A stretch of DNA of 64,000 nt from positions 54,276,653 to 54,340,652 of the forward strand of contig OZ005657.1 in NCBI GenBank assembly GCA_963930645.1, read 5' to 3'. The stretch is from Salticus scenicus. Its lineage: Eukaryota; Arthropoda; Arachnida; Araneae; Salticidae. The translations under genes and the position numbers were made by a program. This document shows positions 25,162 through 35,741 of the stretch, piece by piece. Every line of letters starts with the position of its first letter. Within the stretch, counting starts at the first letter, position 1. Under the pieces are notes generated by a model. It did no database searches, was not told the origin of the DNA, and worked only from the letters and a program-made list of their open reading frames with translations.

Positions 25162-26806
25162 ACACGTCTTCATATTTGGACAGTCTCCGTTTCAGCTCAG
25201 CATTCTCGGCTTCACATTTGGACAGTCTCTGCTTCAGCTCAGCATTCTCGGCTTTCAGCTGCATTATGACTTCATCCTGCAGTTTGTTGATCTTATCCTG
25301 CAACTTTCTGTTCTCATTCATCGACCGTTTATATTTCAGTTTGACGTGCACAATCTCTTCTTTCAGAGAGGACACTTCTCTTCGCAAATCCGATATTTTT
25401 CTATCCTTCTCGGCTTTCAGAGACATCGTCTCTTCAATTTGTTTTTTGACCTGTATTTTCAAGTCAGCCATCTCTCTCTGTAAAGTCTTGATCTCTGATT
25501 CCAATTTCCAATTTGCTTCCACGATCGGCCTCGCGTCTCTCAAATAATTCTGGATTCGCGGCGGAGGCGTCCACCATTCGTCGCCGACCTGTTCATAGAA
25601 ACAATTGCCTCTCTCACCCTGAATCCTCAGCCAGTTTCCGTCTACCACTTTTTCTCGATCCAGATACAGTTTCTTACCTCCCATCAAACAGAGAAAACGA
25701 GGCGTCTCGCGTGTCGTGGGCACAAACTCTCGTTTGAGAGGTAGCACCCTCCCCCCTTGGAAAGCATGAAAATGTTTAATTTTTTGCCTATATTTTCCAT
25801 TTTCTTCGACCAGCCGACCATACGCCAGTAGCAACGGCGAGGCCCTGCGAAACATTTCCAAATCCATTGCTCCCACCATGCCTCCGTCCCACTGCAAGGT
25901 CAGCGGCAACCGAAAGTCTTTCGGCAGCGTCCGAAAGATGTAGAAATGTTTGTTTTTCAAGGGCGCTCTCTTATAGCGCTTCCCCCCGATCGTAAAGTAA
26001 CATCTCGACCGCCTCTTGCTCACGTAGCCCATCGTGTTGACCAAGTGCAGGGCCGATTTTATCACCTCGCACTTTTTCGAAGGGTAGTTTTTACGGGGTC
26101 TCTGGAAAGGTCGGACCTTGGACCAAATTTTCTGGAAGCGACCCTTGGGCGCGACCACGATCATGTGCCGGTGCTGTCTGAAAAGGGGATCCTCGTCCGG
26201 ACCGCCGTCGCACCAGCACGAGAAAGGCAGCGTGACCACCCTCCCCTCTTCCTTGTCCAAAGCCCTTATGAAGGATTCGAAGGCGGCCGCTTTCACCATC
26301 ACGTGAAACCAGCCCGCACTCGACCCGACGTACTTTCGCACGTAGCACGCGGCCGCGTTCACGTTCTCGTCTTCGTAATAATCGACCTCGGAGCCGGGAT
26401 CCATCGGCCAGAGGTCTTCGAAGAGGCGCTCCGTCAAGAAGCCGCGAAGGTCCGAATGGTCGAAAAAGGTTTGGGCGGCGCACAAGGGACGCGTGTCCAG
26501 GAGTCGGAGCGCGTCCGGAATTGGACACGGCTCGTCGTCCATCTCCACCTCCACGCACTTAACTCCTATAAATTTTCGAAAACAATTCAAGAAATGTTTC
26601 ACGTTTTGGCTATGCTTTTTTTGCCCAGAGTTCCACTTGTAGTGTCCGTTACACCATACGCAAGAAGTTTTCGTTTTGAATGCATGGGCCGTTAAGGAAT
26701 GTTTTTCGAATTGAATAGGCAAAATGTCAACCTCGCAACGAGGACACTTGAAAGAATAAGCTTTCCTTCTCAAATCCATATAATAATCATGTATCTTTGG
26801 AGCCAT
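25160..26806 (-). CDS. Zinc-finger protein with HxH/YxxK (HUH-like) domain and coiled coil
   Basis: 548 residues from ATG 26806. Residues about 17-75 contain CPRC, two His, CVWC and a further H/C pair, a probable zinc module. Residues about 160-280 hold, in order: a GWFHVMV strand, an FESFI helix, a LPFSCWCDGG strand, HRHMIVV (about 210-216), and a helix with NTMGYVSKR (Tyr about 259). Strand, HxH strand and YxxK helix is the order of HUH replication/relaxase endonucleases. The C-terminal 110 residues are a leucine-zipper-like coiled coil with a repeat (KAENAEL(K)QRLSK). GC-rich. HUH identity is inferred. Confidence 0.7.
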   Translation of the reverse strand: MAPKIHDYYMDLRRKAYSFKCPRCEVDILPIQFEKHSLTAHAFKTKTSCVWCNGHYKWNSGQKKHSQNVKHFLNCFRKFIGVKCVEVEMDDEPCPIPDALRLLDTRPLCAAQTFFDHSDLRGFLTERLFEDLWPMDPGSEVDYYEDENVNAAACYVRKYVGSSAGWFHVMVKAAAFESFIRALDKEEGRVVTLPFSCWCDGGPDEDPLFRQHRHMIVVAPKGRFQKIWSKVRPFQRPRKNYPSKKCEVIKSALHLVNTMGYVSKRRSRCYFTIGGKRYKRAPLKNKHFYIFRTLPKDFRLPLTLQWDGGMVGAMDLEMFRRASPLLLAYGRLVEENGKYRQKIKHFHAFQGGRVLPLKREFVPTTRETPRFLCLMGGKKLYLDREKVVDGNWLRIQGERGNCFYEQVGDEWWTPPPRIQNYLRDARPIVEANWKLESEIKTLQREMADLKIQVKKQIEETMSLKAEKDRKISDLRREVSSLKEEIVHVKLKYKRSMNENRKLQDKINKLQDEVIMQLKAENAELKQRLSKCEAENAELKRRLSKYEDV

Positions 26807-26843
26807 TGTCACAGAATAGAGTATCAAACCCTTTAAATAATTG

Positions 26844-26915
<72 letters not shown>

Positions 26916-26978
26916 GGTTATTAATTATTTAAAAAAAAAAAAAAAAAAAAAATTTTTTTTTTTTTTTTTTTTTTTTTT
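26844..26978. repeat. Double A/T tract
   Basis: A29T40 (26844-26912), AT-rich linker 26913-26930 not matching the usual linker, A22T26 (26931-26978). Confidence 0.9.
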
Positions 26979-27725
26979 GCCCTTATCCAAACGCTTTACA
27001 AAAAAGGTTTTTTTTCTTTCGATAGGAGCACCAAATTTGGCACCCCCCACCAACCAACCCACCGCAGTCGAAAATCAACGGAAGGTGAGAAACGGCCCAA
27101 ATCGTATAAAGGAGCGTCCATATTTGGAAGAAAAACATAAAAATTATCGAAAATGTATCGAAAATCATGAAGAAACCTTAAAATTAAAACAGTTTACCAA
27201 AAGAGTCGAGCTCCCTATAAGATACACAATATATATAGTTTTTAAATATTTTTTATTTTTCAGAAAAGTTTTTGGAGAGACACCACTTAGAATTATGGGT
27301 AATTTTATATGACTCGATTATCCGAACCGAAACTCTCTGTTGACTGAACTATATAGTTTTTAAATATTTTTTATTTTTCAGAAAAGTTTTTGGACCACTT
27401 GGAATTATGGGTAATTTTATATGACTCGATTATCCGAAACTCTCCGTTGACCAAAGTCGGTCTATATAGTTTTTCTGACCCCTTGGGTAATTTTATATGA
27501 CTCGATTATCCGAACCTCTCCGTTAACCGAACTAGATAGTCCGCTCCCTGTAAGAAACACACACACACCTGGTCGCTTGGGTCATTTTGAACGAGGCCTT
27601 AGAAATGGACCTGGGAGCGAGCGGCGTGGCACCGTCAGCGCCCCCTCCAAGAGGTTCAGCGCGCCCCCCTCTGACTGTGTGAGGGCACCGGCTGCCGCCC
27701 CACGAAAGTTGGAAAGGAGCAGTCG
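26979..27725. repeat. Non-coding region with three direct repeats
   Basis: No convincing gene. Three decaying repeats of up to about 120 bp (27231-27348, 27349-27462 and a shorter 27463-27540) share TATATAGTTTTT, a GGGTAATTTTATATGACTCG segment and ATTATCCGAA...CTC(C/T)GTT. The ATTATCCGAAC words recall ends of pogo/Tigger DNA transposons, a weak hint of a mobile-element remnant. 27560-27720 is GC-rich with no recognisable product. Confidence 0.65.

Positions 27726-27805
<80 letters not shown>
27726..27805. repeat. A43 TA T35 tract
   Basis: A-run and T-run joined by a TA step, the only such interruption noted. Confidence 0.85.
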
Positions 27806-27807
<2 letters not shown>

Positions 27808-27858
27808 TTAAATTATAGGCATTGTCATTGCTGCCGCTCTATCCTCTTTGCTGCCGCT

Positions 27859-28761
27859 ATGGTTTGGCGCGAGATGCTTTATATTCGTAAATGGATTCCT
27901 CCCACCTATACCCATTATAATTATGTATATCACGTGATAGTGATAGAAGAATCTATGAGATGCGTACGATTGGAAAAAATTCTTGGAAGCCATAATATAA
28001 ATGTCATTGATTTTGTAGTACATGAGGGTGCACTGCGGGACTCTCACATACATCTATTTATTAATTCAGACAATGAAATCGACCGAGATGTTTGGAAAGA
28101 ATTCCTGTATGGATTTACGATACAACCCATCCATTTTTATTCCATTTTTAATCATTTGTCTAATGATTGTAATTGTTGCGTTTTGACATTACAAGATTGG
28201 TGTATTAAAAAGATATGGGATAGTATGAGTACTTTTCATGATATCGTACACCTAAATTTACCTACTCCACTTTTCCGAAAAGTTGTTCGAGAATCTCAGA
28301 AATATATTCTACCCGTACCGATTGATAAGTCTAAATTGGTCTTGAAAGGTAAATTGTTAGAAGAACTATTTTTGGAAACTGATACCATTTTCGATAGAAA
28401 TATGGCTACCTATTTTCAAAGTATTTGGAATTACTTGCCACCTGAATTCTTATATGTTCAATGTTACTTTGTGAAGGATCGTTTTAAATATTCACTATGC
28501 CTTCACTGCATGCGATTACTTTTTTATGGAGAAGAGGGTTTCACTCATCGATATTACTATAAAATGTGGCCGTCGATAACCCGTAGCGATAAAAAGGAGT
28601 ACTGGTGCCACATATGCAAGCAGGTACCTTTATTCCATGTAACAACTCATGAACAGTATGTGAAACAATATAGTCAACAATATAGCAAACCTTCTCTCTA
28701 TCCAGAACCTATCAAAGTTCAAAAATATGAAATTTGTAAAGATAACATGATCCCAGTGTGA
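27859..28761 (+). CDS. HIH-motif protein, paralogue of 51414-52439
   Basis: 300 residues. A YHVIVIEE strand (about 25-32) and then DSHIHLFIN (H63-x-H65) in a hydrophobic strand give the arrangement of HUH motifs I and II; a catalytic Tyr is not clear. A conserved block (LQDWCIKKIWDSMSTFHDIV) and a C-terminal Cys/His set (CLHCM ... WCHICKQVPLFH) suggest zinc binding. It shares most of its length with the 51414 gene. Function not recognised; a Rep-like origin is a possibility. Confidence 0.7.
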   Translation: MVWREMLYIRKWIPPTYTHYNYVYHVIVIEESMRCVRLEKILGSHNINVIDFVVHEGALRDSHIHLFINSDNEIDRDVWKEFLYGFTIQPIHFYSIFNHLSNDCNCCVLTLQDWCIKKIWDSMSTFHDIVHLNLPTPLFRKVVRESQKYILPVPIDKSKLVLKGKLLEELFLETDTIFDRNMATYFQSIWNYLPPEFLYVQCYFVKDRFKYSLCLHCMRLLFYGEEGFTHRYYYKMWPSITRSDKKEYWCHICKQVPLFHVTTHEQYVKQYSQQYSKPSLYPEPIKVQKYEICKDNMIPV

Positions 28762-28795
28762 CTTTTCCGAGGTTCTAATGGAAGATTTTCTACTG

Positions 28796-28856
<61 letters not shown>
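28796..28856. repeat. A30T31 tract
   Basis: Between two same-strand plus genes. Confidence 0.9.
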
Positions 28857-28861
<5 letters not shown>

Positions 28862-28873
28862 GTAAAATAAAGG

Positions 28874-29461
28874 ATGGTGAAACCTCGAAAGATACCGATT
28901 GAGTATGCGTACGACGCTTTGAATCGATCGCAACGTGGATTCGATGCCATTTACCGCATCACCTTTCAGGAATTGGAACCGCTGGCCACAGACCATCAAG
29001 CGCTGGTGCAAGTGCAACGCTTACGTCCCTATTTTGCCACCCAGCAAGACTTTCAAGAGTTTCGAAACAGCATTCAAGTGGCCGACCGCTATTGGGAGAG
29101 AGCGATTCACACCGCGGGTCCGGCCATCGAGGCGTATTGTCGACGCTTCATGACGGGGGGTCGGGCCCCTGCGCCTCCGCGGGGTCGGGGTCGGGGCCGC
29201 CGCCGCATCCCCTTACGGATGCATTCTCGGTTGGGGGACGTGTCGGACGACGAGATGGATCAGCATGCCGATCAATCGGTCCTCTCCATCAGTCCCTCCC
29301 ACGACGAATGCGACGACACGGATGTCAATCTGCCTCTTCCCACCTGTCAAGCGATCCGCCGCGTGTGTCGCTATTACAGTCCGAGTCGCAGTTATGTCCG
29401 CTACCGTCCGGACGAGAGCGAAGACAAGCGCTATCGCGTCAATGTGTCCTACAATCGATGA
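28874..29461 (+). CDS. RG-rich protein of unknown function
   Basis: 195 residues, GC-rich. Helical N-terminal half, then a GGRAPAPPRGRGRGRRR stretch (about 95-112), an acidic DDEMDQ segment, and a Tyr/Arg-rich C terminus. Basic RG tracts often bind nucleic acid. The last 23 bases overlap tail to tail the 29439 gene. Confidence 0.65.
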   Translation: MVKPRKIPIEYAYDALNRSQRGFDAIYRITFQELEPLATDHQALVQVQRLRPYFATQQDFQEFRNSIQVADRYWERAIHTAGPAIEAYCRRFMTGGRAPAPPRGRGRGRRRIPLRMHSRLGDVSDDEMDQHADQSVLSISPSHDECDDTDVNLPLPTCQAIRRVCRYYSPSRSYVRYRPDESEDKRYRVNVSYNR

Positions 29462-30161
29462 TCGGGTTCTCCAGAGGGTTGAACGCCAAAGGAAACACGG
29501 CGTCCCAGTGATCGCTGTAATGGTCCGTGTACCGGAAAGGGCCGTCGCGGAGGGACAAGATATGGGCATGGGAGGTGCCCGCGGCTAAGTGGCCCGAGAG
29601 TTCCCGCACCGAGAGGACGCCCTCCTTTTCGGGACCGAAACACGATCGCTCGGTGGCCGTGAGGGGTCGAGAGGCCAAAGTGCGCTCCTGGTACTGGTGA
29701 ACCCACAGTTGGATGTGTTGGGGCAGGAAGCGCGTACTCTCCATAAACGTCAAATCCAAGAGGGGGGCCACCCGGGGCACGTCGACATTGAGGAGGGCGA
29801 GGAAAGCGTACAGTTCCTCTTCGAAACTCGCACTCCTGCGATCCAAGACCCGAGTGTCCACCACGTATCGGTTCAACTTGAGGGTGAGGCACTGCTCCGG
29901 GTAGGACGCCACGTCCAGTCGGGGCACATGATACATGTAAAAGGTGTCCCCTCCCGGCACGAGATAACTGAGGTCGAAGGGGTTCGCATCTCGAATGAAC
30001 ACATCCTCGGGTTGGTCGATGCGTCGATCGTACTGGCGAATCCGAGCCGGCGTGAGGGGCGGAATGGTTTTGTAATACACGTCTAAGAACACATAATTTT
30101 CTAAAACGGGATATTGTTTCTGTTGCAAGAGGTCCAACACGACCTGCTTATAAGGCTCCAT
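29439..30161 (-). CDS. Unrecognised 240-residue protein
   Basis: Soluble, Leu/Tyr/Arg-rich, high GC like the core genes, no motif recognised. Convergent overlap with 28874-29461. Its start is divergent from the YP-repeat gene at 30180 with only 18 bp between ATGs, so a shared bidirectional promoter is expected. Compact packing with late-type genes suggests a virion or late function. Confidence 0.65.
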   Translation of the reverse strand: MEPYKQVVLDLLQQKQYPVLENYVFLDVYYKTIPPLTPARIRQYDRRIDQPEDVFIRDANPFDLSYLVPGGDTFYMYHVPRLDVASYPEQCLTLKLNRYVVDTRVLDRRSASFEEELYAFLALLNVDVPRVAPLLDLTFMESTRFLPQHIQLWVHQYQERTLASRPLTATERSCFGPEKEGVLSVRELSGHLAAGTSHAHILSLRDGPFRYTDHYSDHWDAVFPLAFNPLENPIIDCRTH

Positions 30162-30174
30162 AAATCTTGACTAA

Positions 30175-30179
30175 CTAAG
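30175..30179 (+). promoter_or_regulatory. CTAAG motif abutting ATG
   Basis: Late-promoter-like TAAG directly before the ATG at 30180. Confidence 0.4.
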
Positions 30180-30701
30180 ATGGAGGGCTATCCGATCGAT
30201 CGTCACGGGAATCAAGTGTACGTCCAAGGCTTTGCCAAAGACGCCGTCACCGGCGAGCTCTACTATGCCAAAGATGCTCAGGGACATGAATTTTATCCGA
30301 AAGCCAAAAACAAATCGCTTTTCATTCGGGACAAGAGAGCCTTGTACGCGGACGGGAGCGAGCGTTACCCCTCCGACTCGAGTGGGAACGAATATTACAT
30401 AAGGGAAGACGATAACAAACCGGTCTTGTTTCGGAAAGGGGACGGGTCCTATTACTTGGCTAAAAATAAAAACGGACACGATTTAATCCCGTGGAATTAT
30501 TTTTCGCACTACATTCAAGATGAGCCCTGCATCTACACCAAAGACAGCAACGGGAACACCGTCTACGTGAGAGAGTCCGCCTTTCCACCCGCCTTTAAAG
30601 CCCTCATTCGATGGGTGTGTCACATCAGCGTCATTTGTCCAAAAATAACCGGCTGTCACACCAATTTATATACCAGTTATTCTTCCGAACACACATCATA
30701 A
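30180..30701 (+). CDS. YP-repeat protein
   Basis: 173 residues. It begins with tandem units of the form GxxxYxKDxxGxExYP (about six, residues 1-125), as in the genes at 14113 and 49704, and ends with a Cys/Thr-rich tail of about 40 residues that shows no repeat. The stop TAA (30699-30701) opens the next A tract. The tail may be a frameshifted remnant of a longer repeat protein. Confidence 0.7.
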   Translation: MEGYPIDRHGNQVYVQGFAKDAVTGELYYAKDAQGHEFYPKAKNKSLFIRDKRALYADGSERYPSDSSGNEYYIREDDNKPVLFRKGDGSYYLAKNKNGHDLIPWNYFSHYIQDEPCIYTKDSNGNTVYVRESAFPPAFKALIRWVCHISVICPKITGCHTNLYTSYSSEHTS

Positions 30702-30715
30702 AAAAAAAAAAAAAA

Positions 30716-30758
<43 letters not shown>

Positions 30759-30771
30759 TCATACCTACTTG

Positions 30772-30843
<72 letters not shown>

Positions 30844-30858
30844 TAGGTATAACTTTTG

Positions 30859-30930
<72 letters not shown>
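30700..30930. repeat. Triple A/T tract with two linkers
   Basis: A20T36, linker AAGTCATACCTACTTG (30756-30771), A38T32, linker AGTAGGTATAACTTTTG (30842-30858), A35T37. The two linkers are inverted versions of one another. Confidence 0.9.
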
Positions 30931-30935
<5 letters not shown>

Positions 30936-30947
30936 AGAGGGAGAGAG

Positions 30948-31506
30948 ATGGTGTTTGAACCAGTCATGTCTAATTTAAACGTGTTTTTTGATCCTAGTTT
31001 CATTTTGAAACCTGATAAATATTTTAATTTGTTGGAAAAAGAATTGGTTTATCTAAAAAATTATAAAATTTATCGAAGGTATCCAGTTCCACGCCTCGTG
31101 GCTGGCTATGGTGACAATAGTTCCATAACCTATCGATATTCTGGAACAACTGTTCAGTCCAGAGTATGGACGCCAACGTTGTTACACATTAAAGAGAGGG
31201 TGGAATCGGCTACCAATTATAAATACAATTTCTGTCTGATTAACAAGTATCGTAACGGATACGACAGCATTGGAAAACATAAAGACGATGAGATAGATAT
31301 TGCTCCCAATTCCCCTATAGCATGTGTTAGTTTCGGCCAAGAGAGAAAATTCAAATTTTCAAGGTTGGATTTTAAACCCGTCTTTTATAACATGACAAGC
31401 GGTAGTTTAATGGTGATGCATCCCCCCACCAATAAATATTGGTATCATGAAATACCGAAAGAACCAGAAAAATTAGGTGTACGCATAAGCCTAACCTTCA
31501 GGAAAT

Positions 31507-31514
<8 letters not shown>
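30948..31514 (+). CDS. alkB-like: AlkB-type 2-oxoglutarate/Fe(II) dioxygenase
   Basis: 188 residues, ALKBH2/3-like. N-x-YRNGYDSIGKHKDDE contains the iron-binding H111-x-D113. The distal His is H167 in YWYHEIP, followed by the RISLTFR segment that holds the 2-oxoglutarate arginine. ACVSFGQERKF is the usual strand between. All catalytic residues are present, so it should remove alkyl lesions (1-methyladenine, 3-methylcytosine) from DNA or RNA by oxidative demethylation. Size fits the catalytic core. The stop lies on the following A-run. Confidence 0.93.
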
Positions 31515-33345
<1,831 letters not shown>

Positions 33346-33348
33346 ATT

Positions 33349-33390
<42 letters not shown>

Positions 33391-33482
33391 CAAAAAAATT
33401 TTATTTGGACATCTGCATTCAAGACGGAGGATTCAAAAAAAATTTTTTTTTTTTAATTTCAAAAATTTTTTTTTCCATACAT
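33346..33482. other. Degenerate end of the repeat region
   Basis: T35 run and A/T-rich partial repeat units up to the end of the RS/RG-rich gene. No gene. Confidence 0.6.
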
Positions 33483-34535
33483 TTATTGAAGTTCTCGAAA
33501 TTCAATCTGCGTATGCCTTGGAGTACGATCTCTTCGAGTTGGAAATTTAGTCGCACAATGACTTGTTAAATGTCTGCATACTTTATTATGGACTCTATTC
33601 CTAGTAAACGGTCCATCTCTGTTTACAAACGTTAAACTATGCGGATAATAATTATATCTCAACGTGTTGGGAGCTGTTCTTCGTAAATAGGGATTTCTTA
33701 TAATTCTTTGGGGACTGGGTGATCTACTTCTTGAGCTACTTCTTGAGCTACTACCACTACTGGATCCTCCACCACCTCTACCTCTGCCTCTACCTCTGCC
33801 TCTACCTCTACCTCTACCTCTGCCTCTACCTCTACCTCGTCCAGGTGGCGGGGATGGAGGGCGGCCAGGTGGCGGGGATGGAGGGCGGCCTGCGGGAGGT
33901 CGTGGAGACGGGGCCCTTCGGGGAGACCCTGGTGGAGACCTTCGAGGGGATGGGGACCTTCGAGGAGACCCTGGTGGAGACGGGGCCCTTCGAGGAGACC
34001 CTTGGGGAGGAGACCTTCGAGGAGACCCTGGTGGAGACGGGGCCCTTCGGGGAGACCTTCGAGGAGGAGACGGGGACCTTCGGGGAGACGGGGACCTTCG
34101 AGGAGACCCTCGGGGAGGAGACCTTCGAGGGGGAGACCGGGACCTTCCGGGAGAGAGGCGTCGCAATCCCGGTGCGATCGGCTTACTCGCAAACGGTTTG
34201 AATTCCACCACGGGACTGGAGATGGGCGAATAGTGCGGGGTTCGGGAGGGTCCTGCCACGGGACTGGAGATGGGTGAATAGTGCGGCCTCGAGGTGGGGG
34301 TGACGCGTCGGGTCGGTGAACGGCCCCGCGGTCCGCCCCGACGCACGGGAGAGGCACTCTGTCTTCTCTCGGGGGGTCGAGGAGGGGAAGAATCGTTCTG
34401 GAGAGAACGAATGACCGAATTGACTTGAGGCATCATTCCCAGGGAGGAGGAGGAGGATTCGGTCGAAGGGCTATGAAACGTCGCATCACTACTACCCAGC
34501 GAACGAATGACACTGTTTAATCTCGCATCGCTCAT
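33483..34535 (-). CDS. RS/PP- and RG-repeat basic protein (protamine-like candidate)
   Basis: 350 residues. Ser-rich start with two NSVIRSL motifs, then about 130 residues of RRSPSPPGSPRR-type repeats, PSPPPGR repeats, a (RG)n run of about 13 units, an SSRSRS tract, and a conserved-looking C-terminal domain of about 75 residues (from RIIRNPYLRR). Very basic. SR/RG proteins bind DNA or RNA and are controlled by SR kinases. Condensing the genome, like baculovirus P6.9, is a possible role, but the protein is far larger. It sits beside the candidate origin. Confidence 0.75.
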   Translation of the reverse strand: MSDARLNSVIRSLGSSDATFHSPSTESSSSSLGMMPQVNSVIRSLQNDSSPPRPPERRQSASPVRRGGPRGRSPTRRVTPTSRPHYSPISSPVAGPSRTPHYSPISSPVVEFKPFASKPIAPGLRRLSPGRSRSPPRRSPPRGSPRRSPSPRRSPSPPRRSPRRAPSPPGSPRRSPPQGSPRRAPSPPGSPRRSPSPRRSPPGSPRRAPSPRPPAGRPPSPPPGRPPSPPPGRGRGRGRGRGRGRGRGRGRGRGGGGSSSGSSSRSSSRSRSPSPQRIIRNPYLRRTAPNTLRYNYYPHSLTFVNRDGPFTRNRVHNKVCRHLTSHCATKFPTRRDRTPRHTQIEFRELQ

Positions 34536-34545
34536 CTTGTTTTTT

Positions 34546-35448
34546 TCAATGGATCCAAAGGATGTTTTTCACCAAAGGGGTCACGTTGTGCATGGCCGCG
34601 GCTTTGCAGGCGTCTTCGACCGATTTCGGAGCCACAAATTCGATGCCGCCAAAGGACGAGACGGGGATATCGAACTGTTTGGTGATAACGCCCGACGTGT
34701 AAAAAGGTAGCATGGAGAGCAGGGTCGCTTTATCCGTGACATTGCCGTATTCGAAATCGATGCAAAAAAGGGCGTCGATAATTTTTTGGGTGAATCGTTT
34801 GAAAGCCGAGTGACCCGTTTCCGAAAAGCAAATGACCCATCGATCGATGTAAGCACGGTTCTCCAGCATGTAATCGAAAGCATCCCAAAAAGCCAAATAC
34901 ATGCTCAAAATGTCCTTATTGAAAGGAATCAGGTTGATGATCACGTAGGTGTTGGGCTCCTTCAGACCCATGCTCACTTTTCCGGAGAGCGTTTGCACGG
35001 TGATGTGGTCCCTTTCCACCAGTCCCACATTGCGGGTCTGGATGGACAAGTCTTGCCGCTTCAGTAATTCGGCCGTCCCCTCGAGATCCATGCCGCGGAA
35101 ATAACAGACGTGGATCCACGGTTCGTTGTCCCCCCTTTTAAACGTATAGTGCGAGGTGAAAACGACGACGCGAGACACCAGGGGATGCTTGATCACCAAT
35201 TTGTGGGAGCTGGGCTCCAAATAGAGGAGCAAATCACATTTGTCGATGGGATCGGTCGAGCGCTGAATGTGAATGCGATTGTCGGCCGACGAGGAATGGC
35301 AACGGTCCGACACGATGATGACCCGAAGCAAAGGGATCGAGAGGAGCGTCTCTAAGAGGAGAGGAAGATGACGTCCTAAATTTCCAAACACGATCGTGCG
35401 ATCCTGTCGTAAGATAAACTCAAACAAGTCTTGGAGGCTCTGTATCAT
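34546..35448 (-). CDS. Unrecognised 300-residue protein
   Basis: GC-rich like the conserved core genes; ATG 35448, ending 10 bp upstream of the RS/RG gene start on the same strand, so they probably form a transcription unit. The sequence alternates hydrophobic strands and charged turns (RTIVFGNLGRH, LRVIIVSDR near the N terminus) in a manner suggesting an alpha/beta fold. No catalytic motif recognised. Confidence 0.65.
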   Translation of the reverse strand: MIQSLQDLFEFILRQDRTIVFGNLGRHLPLLLETLLSIPLLRVIIVSDRCHSSSADNRIHIQRSTDPIDKCDLLLYLEPSSHKLVIKHPLVSRVVVFTSHYTFKRGDNEPWIHVCYFRGMDLEGTAELLKRQDLSIQTRNVGLVERDHITVQTLSGKVSMGLKEPNTYVIINLIPFNKDILSMYLAFWDAFDYMLENRAYIDRWVICFSETGHSAFKRFTQKIIDALFCIDFEYGNVTDKATLLSMLPFYTSGVITKQFDIPVSSFGGIEFVAPKSVEDACKAAAMHNVTPLVKNILWIH

Positions 35449-35522
35449 AACTTGATTATTATAAAATTATTGATGATTTATAAAAAAATAAATGACTAAT
35501 TTTAATCTTTATAGATTTCAAG

Positions 35523-35741
35523 ATGAAATTAATTTGTGGTATTTGCCGAGAACCTAAAAGTATCAACACATCCCTGGTTTTATTGTGCCGTCACAGTTTC
35601 CATGAAGAATGCATCATGACATGGCTGGAGATAAACCCAATGTGCCCAGAATGTAGGAAACTACATACAGAAGAAGAAATTAAAAGACTCTATAAAAAAT
35701 TTATAAGGAAATATGGTTATCACCATTTTATTTTACATTAA
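35523..35741 (+). CDS. Small RING-H2 protein
   Basis: 72 residues: CGIC, CRHSFHEEC, WL, CPEC between residues 5 and 46, then a basic tail. Probable stand-alone E3 ligase like 7449-7694. Overlaps the sushi gene tail to tail by 9 bases. Confidence 0.8.
   Translation: MKLICGICREPKSINTSLVLLCRHSFHEECIMTWLEINPMCPECRKLHTEEEIKRLYKKFIRKYGYHHFILH

Noticed and set aside
26977..27312. 111-codon plus-strand reading
   Set aside because: Lies in non-coding repeats, low complexity, no motif.
33698..34357. Leu/Glu/Pro-rich readings across the RS/RG gene
   Set aside because: Frame shadows of a repetitive GC-rich gene.
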